DNA of 64,000 nucleotides from Alphaproteobacteria bacterium (GCA_017503725.1 JAFVSL010000006.1:1-64000), one strand, 5' to 3'; positions 35,167 to 43,188 are shown, numbered from the stretch's first letter. The notes: a model not told the origin generated them from the sequence alone. Made by a program: numbers and translations.

Positions 35167-35218
35167 GAATCGGAATTTCGATTCGAATGGCAAATTTGAT
35201 AAAATTGCCACGAATCGA
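35167..35218 (-). promoter_or_regulatory. mutually exclusive hairpins in the 35074-35398 gap
   Basis: The 325-base gap holds no convincing gene. Here GAATCG (35167-35172) can pair with CGATTC (35179-35184), or TCGATTCG plus TGGCAA (35178-35193) can pair with TTGCCA plus CGAATCGA (35205-35218), a stem of 14 pairs with a two-base bulge. The two structures share the same bases, as in attenuators. On the minus strand they lie in the leader of the gene starting at 35073, and a further AACCG...CGGTTTTTT pairing is possible downstream. Confidence 0.45.
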
Positions 35219-35257
35219 AAACTCAGCCATATTCATCGTCATATAGCATCGTTTTGT

Positions 35258-35329
35258 TACAAAAAAATAAGCGTCCAAAAAATGGACGCACAAACACGCA
35301 TATAAAAACTGTCATCTTGATATTCCGCT
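35258..35329 (-). ncRNA. possible short RNA on the minus strand
   Basis: On the minus strand a TATAAT (35341-35336) is followed about 50 bases later by GCGTCC/GGACGC with a T-rich loop and TTATTTTTTT, a plausible terminator. The product would be about 70 nt. The -35 region is poor and a 30-codon ORF crosses it, so this could equally be an early terminator for read-through from the virB operon. Confidence 0.35.
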
Positions 35330-35350
35330 TATATTATTATAGTGCCTTTG

Positions 35351-35381
35351 GTTAAAAAATAAAGTCCACCATATGGTGGAC
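35351..35381 (-). terminator. terminator of the virB8-9-10 operon
   Basis: The perfect 18-base palindrome with arms GTCCACC/GGTGGAC is followed on the minus strand by TTTATTTTTT, 18 bases after the virB10 stop. Confidence 0.85.
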
Positions 35382-35398
35382 CGTGTTAATTTTTTCCG

Positions 35399-37777
35399 TC
35401 ACAGTATTGGCGGGAAACAATCACCACCCGTCGACGGACAGCAATTAAACCCTTGGTCCCCCATATCGGTGTAAATTTCCCCCGCACAGCAGCCATTTGC
35501 ATCTGGCAGGCTGCCATCTTCGCACGTAAGGACCGCGGCCGCACCTTCTACTGCAACCTCTTCTTCTTTCTTTTCAAACGGGTTTTCGATTGCACCCGTT
35601 TCTTCGTCATATGTCAGTCCCAGAACCTGTTCATTATATGCCTGTTGGCCCTGGTTGGATATGTATGCAATACTGTTTTTATTGCTGGCATCTTGTTGGT
35701 TCTGGAATACCTGTTCCTGTTTTGCCATATTTATTGCCTGATAATTTTGTGACTGGCAATAGAACAACAGCGTCGCATAGTCATAACCGCCACATTTTGT
35801 TGTGTCCTTGCACTTTGGGTCGACTGTTTTGTTCCCGTTCTTGTCGGTGGTGCAATATTCTGCCACGGCAAAAGAACGTACCTGGCCGGTCCAAGAACCG
35901 TCATCATAATTTGGTTTTGCATTATGTGCCCAACGTGCACGTTTTGCTTCGCTATATGCGGCCACGGCACATTTTTTATCAGATGAACCCGGTGCACCAC
36001 AGGTCACCATCAAATCAACCGGCGAATAGACTGTGATACGTGTTCCTGCGGCAATTGTAAACGGTGGAACGGTGTTGTCCATCATATCGACCAGCAATTT
36101 TTGTGCCACCTGGTTCCACGCGGTAATAATTTCGTTTTTTGCCAATTCTGATGAACGCACCGTGCCGCTTTGTACAACGGTGTTATTATCCAAATCAATC
36201 TGGTTTACAAATGCATCCGTCACCGGCGCAATCAAATTCACCGCTGCCGGCACAATTGCGGTCAGCATCGGCATAAAGAATTGTTCTATATAGTCTGTAC
36301 TGCCGTATCCGGGTACACCAACTTTGCCTTGGGAATCCGCCGAGAACGGATCGTTTGCACCGCCATCAAAATTAAATTCAACACCATTCGGCAGGATAAA
36401 TTGATACCATTTTATATTCATACGTCCAACCGATGTGTATGGCCCCGGTAACGTTCCGGTTACATACCCCAGCATCATTGTACCCGTTGGAATAATAACA
36501 TTGCGACCACTGTCTGAATAGACATTGCGGTCAACGGTTGCGCGCACTGGAATCCCATTGGCCAGGGCCTCTGCATCCGCACGAACATCTGATACGATTG
36601 TGGCTGGAATCGGCTTATATTGACGCAACAAGAATTGTCGGTCGTGAATTTTACTGGACACAACCGCCATCCCGGACGATTTATATTCAACATCTGGCAC
36701 CGGTGCATCGCGCAAACCACCCATTTCTTCAAGGCCACCTGTGCCCAAACGTCCCATACCACTGGTTGCGCGATTTTCAGTATCAATCATAGATTCGCGT
36801 TGTGCGCTTGAAACCGGATTTGACAGTTCCGGTAAAACGCCATTTGTAATGGCCGCATATCCGATATGATCTGCGTCTGTGCCAATTTTCTTAGACTTAT
36901 TTTTTATATCAACTATTATCCCATTGTCTGGGTTATAAACACCGGTTGGATTTTCACATTCTGTATCGGAAAAAGGATGGAAATAATACGCGCCTGCCTT
37001 TGGCTTAATCCATCCGATTTGCTGTCCCGAATTTCCATATCCTGGGAACGCAAAGTCCGAACAAGATTCCGGTGGTGCCACATATTCTGATGTGTTACTT
37101 TCCACAACCGTGCCAAATGGTTTGGCCGGTGCGATTAAGTCGATTTCGGGTTCTTCCTCAATAATTTCTTCTTCGATATCGTCTTCTGGTTCTGAGGTAA
37201 CAATTTTTTCAACCGGTTTTTCTATAACTTTTTCCACGACCTTTTCGATAACGACCGGGGCGGGTGCTTCAACCACGGGGGCCGTTGCGCCCAACACCAT
37301 CGTATACTTGTACGATTTTTTCATTTCGTCTGGCTCACTTACCCCGCGCCAGTCGATAAAGATTGGAACCCCACGCGCCGTCATCGCGGTTGTGGGCGTA
37401 TAGTCTATTGTAATTGTGCATGCAAATCCGGCATTTATTTCGCCCGCATTCATACAGCCTGTATTAACCGACAGCCCGTTAATATTCTGCTCGCGACGAA
37501 CATCCAAGACCTTTGCCGGTCCGGTTGCGGATACTTTTATTATCTGTGTCTTGGATTGTCCCACGGTAACGTCCGCCCAATCCAATGTGTCCGGCGTTAT
37601 CACCAGGTTGATTGGTGTGGAATCAACCGCCTCGATTTTTTTATTGGGTTTACTGCCGGTTAATAACAGTGTCATAAGTATAAGAACAACAACAAACGCC
37701 ACCGCCAGTAATAACCACTGAACACGCTTTGGTGTATTGTTCCGCCAATCTACAAAGGTCTTTTTTAACTTATTCAT
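35399..37777 (-). CDS. virB10: VirB10/TrbI-family T4SS protein with Ig-like domain and Cys-rich tail
   Basis: 792 residues. A short basic N-terminus and one membrane helix (20-41) anchor it in the inner membrane. Residues about 56-165 look like an Ig-like ASH/choice-of-anchor-D domain (LDWADVTVGQSKTQIIKVSA...FACTITIDYTPTT), unusual for VirB10. A Val/Glu/Pro linker (166-215) follows. The VirB10 domain is at about 395-610 (IPATIVSDVRADAEALANG, NVYSDSGRNVIIPTGTMMLG, WYQFILPNGVEF). The remaining 180 residues form a Gln/Asn-rich helix and a Cys-rich end (CEDGSLPDANGCC, NCCPSTGGDC). VirB10 spans the envelope as the core-complex scaffold. Normal length is about 400-480, so half of this protein is extra. 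DotG of Dot/Icm systems is a more distant relative. Last gene of the trio. Confidence 0.85.
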   Translation of the reverse strand: MNKLKKTFVDWRNNTPKRVQWLLLAVAFVVVLILMTLLLTGSKPNKKIEAVDSTPINLVITPDTLDWADVTVGQSKTQIIKVSATGPAKVLDVRREQNINGLSVNTGCMNAGEINAGFACTITIDYTPTTAMTARGVPIFIDWRGVSEPDEMKKSYKYTMVLGATAPVVEAPAPVVIEKVVEKVIEKPVEKIVTSEPEDDIEEEIIEEEPEIDLIAPAKPFGTVVESNTSEYVAPPESCSDFAFPGYGNSGQQIGWIKPKAGAYYFHPFSDTECENPTGVYNPDNGIIVDIKNKSKKIGTDADHIGYAAITNGVLPELSNPVSSAQRESMIDTENRATSGMGRLGTGGLEEMGGLRDAPVPDVEYKSSGMAVVSSKIHDRQFLLRQYKPIPATIVSDVRADAEALANGIPVRATVDRNVYSDSGRNVIIPTGTMMLGYVTGTLPGPYTSVGRMNIKWYQFILPNGVEFNFDGGANDPFSADSQGKVGVPGYGSTDYIEQFFMPMLTAIVPAAVNLIAPVTDAFVNQIDLDNNTVVQSGTVRSSELAKNEIITAWNQVAQKLLVDMMDNTVPPFTIAAGTRITVYSPVDLMVTCGAPGSSDKKCAVAAYSEAKRARWAHNAKPNYDDGSWTGQVRSFAVAEYCTTDKNGNKTVDPKCKDTTKCGGYDYATLLFYCQSQNYQAINMAKQEQVFQNQQDASNKNSIAYISNQGQQAYNEQVLGLTYDEETGAIENPFEKKEEEVAVEGAAAVLTCEDGSLPDANGCCAGEIYTDMGDQGFNCCPSTGGDCFPPIL

Positions 37778-37806
37778 TTATTATTCCACACCCGGTTAAG
37801 AGCCAT

Positions 37807-39333
37807 TTACTGAATACGAACAACGTTGCAACTTGCGCCACTGAATTTTAACAACTGGTCACATAGTTTTTGTGCCGTATCAATATCGGCCAATGGCCCG
37901 ATGCGCAGGCGGTACAGGCGTGCCGATGTAGATTCTGCACCCAATTCACCAACACCTTGTTCATCAACGGCAAAGAAAACCTTGTCTTTGTATGGGGCCA
38001 GCAATCCCGCACCATCGTCGCCACTGAATTTTGCCAGCAATCCCGTCCAATAATCATTCAATGCCTTGACCGATGGATCAGATTTTAATTCAACCGCGAC
38101 ACCGCTTTGGTTGCTGGTAATCAGTGGAATATTCGTTTGTGGTAAATATGCCCCCGCCGTGTCGCGCACCGTCGGAACCATTGTCATTGCGGTGGATGCG
38201 CCAGTGGCCTGTGTCGCGCCGGTAAATCCGGCCGGCATATAGTATCCCGCACCCGTTGCCGCCGCAACCGACCCGTTGCCAACAAATGTTGGGCTGGCGG
38301 TGTAATTTCCGACATTCATATTCATTGCGGCCATATCCATATTGTACGCAATATTGTTCAGGGATTGTCCACTCATCATACTTTGGGCAACGTTCGCCTC
38401 TGCCAGCGCCATAACCGATGCCGTATCCGCAATAAGGAATGGTTTTTCACGCTTTTTAATGCAGACAATGCGTTGTCCACTGCGCAGAACCATATCCCCA
38501 ACCGCCTCTACAATCAGCAAGCGTCCATCTTCGCCGTCGGTACGGAATCCAACCGGGGATTCGCCACCCTCAACCAACAAGGATACAACCGGACGTTGGG
38601 TCATAGAAATAACCTTGTCACCGAAATCAATATACGTAAATATACGATCGCGCCATACGCGTTCTGGTGCAATTACATAGTCGTCTGGATTTGGAACAAA
38701 GATGTCCAGGTCAAAGCGGAATTCAGATGGATCAATCTTCATAGACTTAATCCAGCCATAATCTTCGCCATCAACACCAACGGTATTTGATGTTGTTGCC
38801 GGTTTATTAAATATAGATTTCATCCCCGCCCCAGACGTTGGTGTCGACACCGCATTCGGCAAGGCCGCATTACCATCCAAAACGATATCCACCTGGGAAT
38901 ATGTGATTTCAGACGAATTCGTTGGTTCTGCACGCAAATAGAATATGTACTTGTTGCCAGACTTTCCATCAACAATCATATTTGTGTCACCACCCATTGT
39001 TCCATCGTTCGGGGTTAGAAATATGGTGCCGCCACCTTTTTGTGCATCAACCTGGAACAGGCCACTGTCCCCAACGATAATATCAGAAATTTGTTCGCCG
39101 TTTGGCAATGATACCATTGTTACCATCCCGTTGCGCAGTTTTAATGGCAAAGTGCTGCCCTTGGACCAGGACAGTTGTGCATAGCCCGGTTTAATACTGC
39201 CCGCGGTCATATTTGCGTTTGGATTATCCCAGGCCGCCTGGTATGCCAACGCCGAATTTATATCGGCTAAACCCAATGCCATTCCAACGCATATCAGAGA
39301 TACATTTAATTTTATTGCCTTTGCAAACGTCAT
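37807..39333 (-). CDS. virB9: VirB9/CagX-family T4SS protein fused to a SPOR domain
   Basis: 508 residues with a signal peptide (1-30, ending NSALA). Residues about 32-300 match VirB9: a first beta domain (LPLKLRNGMVTMVSLPNGEQISDIIVGDSGLF, then DTNMIVDGKSGNKYIFYLR) and the C-terminal domain (RVWRDRIFTYIDFGDK, DGRLLIVEAVGDMVLRSGQ) that contacts VirB7/VirB10 in the outer membrane. A Gly/Ala/Met-rich linker (300-425) leads to a SPOR domain (about 428-508) with the telling LYRLRIGPLADIDTAQKLCDQL. SPOR domains bind peptide-free peptidoglycan. VirB9 is normally about 270 residues and ends before this. The gene lies between virB8 (30 bases) and virB10 (29 bases). Confidence 0.87.
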   Translation of the reverse strand: MTFAKAIKLNVSLICVGMALGLADINSALAYQAAWDNPNANMTAGSIKPGYAQLSWSKGSTLPLKLRNGMVTMVSLPNGEQISDIIVGDSGLFQVDAQKGGGTIFLTPNDGTMGGDTNMIVDGKSGNKYIFYLRAEPTNSSEITYSQVDIVLDGNAALPNAVSTPTSGAGMKSIFNKPATTSNTVGVDGEDYGWIKSMKIDPSEFRFDLDIFVPNPDDYVIAPERVWRDRIFTYIDFGDKVISMTQRPVVSLLVEGGESPVGFRTDGEDGRLLIVEAVGDMVLRSGQRIVCIKKREKPFLIADTASVMALAEANVAQSMMSGQSLNNIAYNMDMAAMNMNVGNYTASPTFVGNGSVAAATGAGYYMPAGFTGATQATGASTAMTMVPTVRDTAGAYLPQTNIPLITSNQSGVAVELKSDPSVKALNDYWTGLLAKFSGDDGAGLLAPYKDKVFFAVDEQGVGELGAESTSARLYRLRIGPLADIDTAQKLCDQLLKFSGASCNVVRIQ

Positions 39334-39363
39334 ATCTGCTTCCTTCCGTCTTTCTTTTATTTC

Positions 39364-40044
39364 TTAGAACCTGTTCAGTGGGTCGGTTTTATTAGATTTA
39401 TCACCATCCACAGATTCAACCGTGTATTGTGCCACACGAATTCCCAACGGGTTGTTCAATCTGTCTGTCCACTGTACGGTCTTATCTGTATCAGATTCCA
39501 GTCTTAATACGATTGTATAATCTTTTGCGTCCACCTGTCCATCACTATTTTCACAAAACCATCGAAATTTTACCGCGTACATATCGTTGCCACGTGGTGT
39601 TATCGCGCCCGTTTCAAATTCGACCGGACATTTAAGTTCGAACCCGGGAACCTCGTTCATCAGTGCGGTCCACATTCTGGTCTGGGCGAAATCGGCAAAG
39701 ACATCATCGGTTGACCACGCGCGCACCGCGGCGGCCGGATCGTTGGTCCATTTTTTGCGCATCACGTTAATATTTGATGAAATTTCGTTCCGGGCCTTGA
39801 TGTATTCTTTGATAAACGCACGCTTGTATTGGCTTAGGTTTTCATCCGCCGGCACCATATCACGCAATGTAATTTCCAGTTGATGGCTGGGCTGTGTCAT
39901 TAAAAAGAATACTTGGGGACGGTTCAATGGGAACAATTTATACAGCGTCACCCCCATAACGGCCAGCACCACCACCGCGGTTGCAAGCACAAACGTCATC
40001 AATCTGGACATTAAAATTGGCGGTTCTACGCGGTTTTGTACCAA
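39364..40044 (-). CDS. virB8: VirB8-family T4SS protein
   Basis: 226 residues. A short cytosolic N-terminus, one membrane helix (about 14-37) and a periplasmic NTF2-like domain. The domain contains the conserved end motif RLNNPLGIRVAQYTVES, matching the NPLGF-x-V-x-x-Y pattern of VirB8 and TrbF. VirB8 dimers nucleate assembly and are part of the inner-membrane complex. DotI/IcmL is a related alternative. First gene of the virB8-9-10 operon, transcribed away from tRNA-Trp. GGGGGAGA lies just upstream of the ATG. Confidence 0.85.
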   Translation of the reverse strand: MVQNRVEPPILMSRLMTFVLATAVVVLAVMGVTLYKLFPLNRPQVFFLMTQPSHQLEITLRDMVPADENLSQYKRAFIKEYIKARNEISSNINVMRKKWTNDPAAAVRAWSTDDVFADFAQTRMWTALMNEVPGFELKCPVEFETGAITPRGNDMYAVKFRWFCENSDGQVDAKDYTIVLRLESDTDKTVQWTDRLNNPLGIRVAQYTVESVDGDKSNKTDPLNRF

Positions 40045-40195
40045 AATCTCCCCCTTGATTAAGTGGATTGTAGAAAAAAATACGTCGCATATGCAAGAAA
40101 AAATTGCAAATACAAAATCATATTATTGGATTAGTAAATGTTGGGGTGGAATTTTGTCTTGCGCCGGGTAATGAAAAATAATATAATATTTCCGC

Positions 40196-40223
40196 TTGAT
40201 TTTTTGTATCCGTGTGCTATCCT
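40196..40223 (+). promoter_or_regulatory. promoter of tRNA-Trp-secE-nusG
   Basis: TTGATT, a 16-base spacer and TATCCT; the predicted start is about 47 bases before tRNA-Trp. The 150 bases to its left (40045-40195) hold no gene and must contain the virB8 promoter, where an AATATTATATTAT stretch on the minus strand is the only candidate. Confidence 0.65.
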
Positions 40224-40276
40224 GTCGCAGACTGTGGACGTGTGTGCGGTACAAAAAGACGGTTTTTACAGTTTCT

Positions 40277-40350
40277 AGGGGCATAGTTCAACGGTAGAAT
40301 ATCGGTCTCCAAAACCGCGGATGAGGGTTCGATTCCTTCTGCCCCTGCCA
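40277..40350 (+). tRNA. tRNA-Trp (anticodon CCA)
   Basis: 74 bases with encoded CCA. Acceptor AGGGGCA/TGCCCCT, D arm GTTC/GAAT, anticodon stem TCGGT/ACCGC (outermost pair mismatched) with loop CTCCAAA, T arm GAGGG-TTCGATT-CCTTC, discriminator G. Linkage of tRNA-Trp to secE-nusG is a conserved bacterial arrangement. Confidence 0.95.
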
Positions 40351-40523
40351 AATTCCAAAACGCAACATAATTGTGTTTTGGAATTTGGCAAAAGGTGGGC
40401 GGAAAATCGAACCCGAAGGAAATAGTGGTGTTGGGTTCGCATACGAGTAAGATTTTGCAAGTGTAACGATGCGAAATCGGTACGAGTGGTGAGCGAATGC
40501 GAACATTCCTTCTGCCCCTGCCA
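40332..40523 (+). mobile_element. small insertion flanked by a duplicated tRNA-Trp 3' end
   Basis: The last 19 bases of tRNA-Trp (40332-40350, ATTCCTTCTGCCCCTGCCA) recur exactly at 40505-40523. Between them are 154 bases without a gene, containing hairpins (see 40347-40389), a CGAACCC/GGGTTCG stem and a repeated TACGAGT. A tRNA 3' end duplicated around inserted DNA is the footprint of site-specific integration. The segment is too short for an integrase, so it would be a non-autonomous element or a deletion remnant. A partial tandem duplication of the tRNA is the alternative. Confidence 0.55.
40347..40389. repeat. 15-base perfect inverted repeat at the tRNA-Trp 3' end
   Basis: Arms GCCAAATTCCAAAAC and GTTTTGGAATTTGGC enclose a 13-base loop. 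The left arm begins with the tRNA discriminator and CCA. There is no T-run after it, so it is not an ordinary terminator. It could direct processing of the tRNA-secE transcript or be one end of the inserted segment. Confidence 0.7.
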
Positions 40524-40561
40524 CGAATATGGTCGTAAATAATAAAAAGTGGACGTGTTTT

Positions 40562-40741
40562 ATGAAGAAAATGCTGGAATATATCAAATCTGTGCGTCGT
40601 GAATGGTTCAAGATTGTGTGGCCGTCGCGCGACACTGTGACGCGTGCAACGATTATGATTTTGGTGTTTTCGGCCATTGCGGCGCTGTTCTTCTTTGCGG
40701 TGGACAGTGTGCTGGGGGCGATTGTTAATTGGATTTTCTAA
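40562..40741 (+). CDS. secE: preprotein translocase subunit SecE
   Basis: 59 residues, the short single-helix form. The amphipathic helix with the family signature (VRREWFKIVWPSRDTVTRAT) is followed by one membrane helix (IMILVFSAIAALFFFAVDSVL). It clamps SecY in the translocon. The frame is open back to 40529, but the family opening corresponds to the ATG at 40562 (or 40571); no good ribosome site is seen for either. nusG follows, as usual. Confidence 0.92.
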   Translation: MKKMLEYIKSVRREWFKIVWPSRDTVTRATIMILVFSAIAALFFFAVDSVLGAIVNWIF

Positions 40742-40769
40742 GAAACGGAATTGACAAAGGGTGCATACG

Positions 40770-41303
40770 ATGGAAGAAAAAATGCAATGGTTTGTTGTGA
40801 ATGTTCATACAAGTTGCGAAGACAAGGTTGCGCGTGGTCTGCGTGAACAGATTGATAAGCGCCGCCTGAATGCGTATTTTGGTGAAATTTTGGTCCCCAC
40901 GCGTGAGGTTACTGAAATCAAGGGTGGCAAGCGTGTAAAGACGGAACGTAAATTCTTTCCGGGCTATATCGTTGTTCAGATGGTTATGAACAATGAAACG
41001 TTCACACTTGTAAAACAGATTCCCCAGGTTGTTATGTTCCTGGGCGCGAAACAGAAACCAATCGCGGTCAGCGAAGAAGAAGCGCGTCGCCTGATGAAAC
41101 AGGTAGAAGAGGGCGCGGTCGCGATGGATGACATTGAATATTCCGTTGGCCAAGAGGTACACGTTATCGATGGTCCGTTTGCGGGCTTTAACGGTGTCGC
41201 GTCCGAGGTGGATAATGTAAAACAAAAAATGACAGTTACAGTCCTGGTATTTGGTCGTGAAACCAGTATGGAACTGGAATTTGACCAGGTCGAAAAGGTA
41301 TAA
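40770..41303 (+). CDS. nusG: transcription termination/antitermination protein NusG
   Basis: 177 residues. NGN domain (MQWFVVNVHTSCEDKVARGL; FPGYIVVQM) binds RNA polymerase; the C-terminal KOW domain (VGQEVHVIDGPFAGFNGVASEVD) contacts Rho or ribosomal protein S10. A GTG at 40761 is in frame, but AAAGGG at 40756-40761 fits the ATG at 40770. Part of the secE-nusG-rplK block. Confidence 0.97.
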   Translation: MEEKMQWFVVNVHTSCEDKVARGLREQIDKRRLNAYFGEILVPTREVTEIKGGKRVKTERKFFPGYIVVQMVMNNETFTLVKQIPQVVMFLGAKQKPIAVSEEEARRLMKQVEEGAVAMDDIEYSVGQEVHVIDGPFAGFNGVASEVDNVKQKMTVTVLVFGRETSMELEFDQVEKV

Positions 41304-41410
41304 TAAAAGTTTTTTGTGGTTTTCTGAAAAATATTCAGTAAAATCACACCAAACCGTGGTAGATACGCCATATCGTACCACGACACTAACCAAAAAAATG
41401 GAGTGAACAA

Positions 41411-41842
41411 ATGGCAAAGAAAGAAGTTAAGGGATTGGTCAAATTGGTCGTCCCTGCAAAACAGGCAAATCCTGCGCCTCCAATCGGTCCGGCGTTGGGT
41501 GCTGCTGGTGTTAACATCGCAGAATTCTGCAAACAGTTTAACGATAAAACATCTGATAAAGAACCGGGTATGCCGATTCCATGTATTATCACTGTTTACA
41601 CAGATCGCAGTTTCGAATTTATTATGAAATTGCCACCTGTATCGTACTATATTAAAAAAGCATTGAAATTGAAAATCGGTTCTCATAAACCGGGGCGTGA
41701 CTTTGTTGGTACATTGACCCAGGCCCAGGTAAAAGAAATCGCCGAAGCGAAAATGCCTGACTTGAATTGCTCTACCATTGAATCCGCTATGAACATCGTT
41801 GCGGGTCAGTGCCGTTCTATGGGCGTAAAGGTGGAGGAATAA
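41411..41842 (+). CDS. rplK: 50S ribosomal protein L11
   Basis: 143 residues, full length. N-terminal domain with [26 protein letters not shown] and C-terminal rRNA-binding domain ending [15 protein letters not shown]. Forms the stalk base and GTPase-associated centre with L10. Separated from nusG by about 105 bases and from rplA by four. Confidence 0.98.
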   Translation: MAKKEVKGLVKLVVPAKQANPAPPIGPALGAAGVNIAEFCKQFNDKTSDKEPGMPIPCIITVYTDRSFEFIMKLPPVSYYIKKALKLKIGSHKPGRDFVGTLTQAQVKEIAEAKMPDLNCSTIESAMNIVAGQCRSMGVKVEE

Positions 41843-41846
41843 TATC

Positions 41847-42521
41847 ATGAAACTGACAAAGAAACAGCAAACTTGGAAAAATTTGGACACAGACAAAGTG
41901 TATGCCTTGTCTGATGCAATCGAAGCATTGCGTGAATACGCATCCAAGAAATTTGATGAAACATTGGAAATCGCTATCCGTTTGGGTATCGATGTGACCA
42001 AGGCTGACCAGAATATTCGTGGTATGTTGTCCCTGCCAAATGGTACGGGTAAAACGGTTCGTGTTGCGGTATTTACCGAAAATGCGGCCGACGAAGCAAA
42101 AGCTGCCGGTGCCGATGTTGTTGGTGGCCAGGATTTAATTGACGCGGTTGCGGCGGGCAATATCAACTTTGACCGTGTTATCGCGACACCTGATATGATG
42201 CCAAAAATGTCAAAAATTGCGCGCGTATTGGGACCAAAGGGTTTGATGCCGAATCCAAAATTGGGTACGGTTACAAACAACGTTGCGGACGCTGTTAAAA
42301 CGGCCAAAGCGGGTCAGATTGAATACCGTGCTGAAAAGAAGGGTATTATTCACGCTGGGATTGGTAAAATGTCATTTACAACCGACGCGTTGGTTGAAAA
42401 TGCAAATGCCTTGATTGACCAGTTGAAAAAGATTAAACCTGCATCCGCCAAGGGTCAGTATATCTTGGGTATTTCCGTTGCGACAACCCAGGGCCCAGGT
42501 CTGAAAGTAGATGCAAAATAA
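41847..42521 (+). CDS. rplA: 50S ribosomal protein L1
   Basis: 224 residues, normal length. Contains the L1 signature near ATPDMMPKMSKIARVLGPKGLMPNPK and the end GISVATTQGPGLKVDAK. Builds the mobile L1 stalk by the E site; in many bacteria it also represses its own rplKA mRNA. Preceded by GGAGGAATAATATC. Confidence 0.98.
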   Translation: MKLTKKQQTWKNLDTDKVYALSDAIEALREYASKKFDETLEIAIRLGIDVTKADQNIRGMLSLPNGTGKTVRVAVFTENAADEAKAAGADVVGGQDLIDAVAAGNINFDRVIATPDMMPKMSKIARVLGPKGLMPNPKLGTVTNNVADAVKTAKAGQIEYRAEKKGIIHAGIGKMSFTTDALVENANALIDQLKKIKPASAKGQYILGISVATTQGPGLKVDAK

Positions 42522-42525
42522 TTAA

Positions 42526-42690
42526 ATGCGACGTGTGTGAAGAACATACGTCGCATAAACAGATTTCTGTCCAAGACTGATGGTGTGACGAGAATGTTGC
42601 TTAATTGCCATCATAGACAAAGAACAATTCTTTGGGGCAGGAACCAAAGCCCCACCCGGGGCAACCCGGATGGAAAGTTAACAAAACAGA
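42526..42690 (+). promoter_or_regulatory. L10 leader (rplJ autoregulatory RNA)
   Basis: The 187 bases between rplA and rplJ are non-coding. They begin with a long hairpin (42526-42556, ATGCGACGT...ACGTCGCAT) and contain a GGGGC...GCCCC stem region (around 42633-42660). Position and size match the L10 leader, where the L10-L7/L12 complex binds its own mRNA. The class is assigned by position; I did not fit the consensus structure. Confidence 0.65.
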
Positions 42691-42708
42691 AGCTTGAAGG
42701 AAATAAAG

Positions 42709-43188
42709 ATGAAACGCGAAGAAAAATCAGATTTGATTTCAGCGTTACAGTCGTCCCTGAAAGAAGCGAACGGTGTTTTCGTTGTTGAAAACCACGGCTT
42801 GACCGTACAGGAATTTGAGGGTCTGCGTAATGAATTGCGCCCATTGGTTTCCGTGTTCAAAGTCGTTAAAAACCGTTTGATGAAATTGGCGTTAAAAGAC
42901 ACCGATTTCGAACCTGTATCCGATATGCTGAAACGTCCAACCGCGGTTGCGGTTGCAACAGACGGCTTGGCGGTTACCAAGGTATTGGCAAAATTTGCGG
43001 AATCACACCCAAATTTGACAATCGTTGGTGGTAAAATGGATGCGGACGTTCTGGACTGTAACGGCGTATTACAATTATCCAAGCTTCCTTCCCTGTTGGA
43101 AATTCGTGGCACTATTGCGCGTATCTTGGTCGAACCTGCATCGCGCATTGCACGAGTATCGGCAGAGTATGGAAAAAAAGAACAATAA
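42709..43188 (+). CDS. rplJ: 50S ribosomal protein L10
   Basis: 159 residues. Begins MKREEKSDLISALQSSLKEANGVFVVENHGLTV, then KNRLMKLAL, all family-typical; the C-terminal helix for L7/L12 dimers is present. The frame starts earlier at 42694, but GAAGGA at 42696-42701 points to the ATG at 42709. Coupled to rplL, which follows after 48 bases. Confidence 0.97.
   Translation: MKREEKSDLISALQSSLKEANGVFVVENHGLTVQEFEGLRNELRPLVSVFKVVKNRLMKLALKDTDFEPVSDMLKRPTAVAVATDGLAVTKVLAKFAESHPNLTIVGGKMDADVLDCNGVLQLSKLPSLLEIRGTIARILVEPASRIARVSAEYGKKEQ

Noticed and set aside
35228..35320. 30-codon ORF on the minus strand in the structured gap
   Set aside because: It crosses a terminator-like hairpin, has no ribosome site and no recognisable content.
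35399..40044. Dot/Icm (DotG-DotH-DotI) assignment of the secretion trio
   Set aside because: Order fits both systems, but TNMIV/YIFYLR in the middle gene and NPLGIRVAQY in the first fit VirB9 and VirB8 better; DotH/DotI remain distant alternatives.
40137..40277. 46-codon ORF starting at an ATG left of tRNA-Trp
   Set aside because: It runs through the tRNA-Trp promoter (TTGATT/TATCCT) into the tRNA and has no ribosome site.
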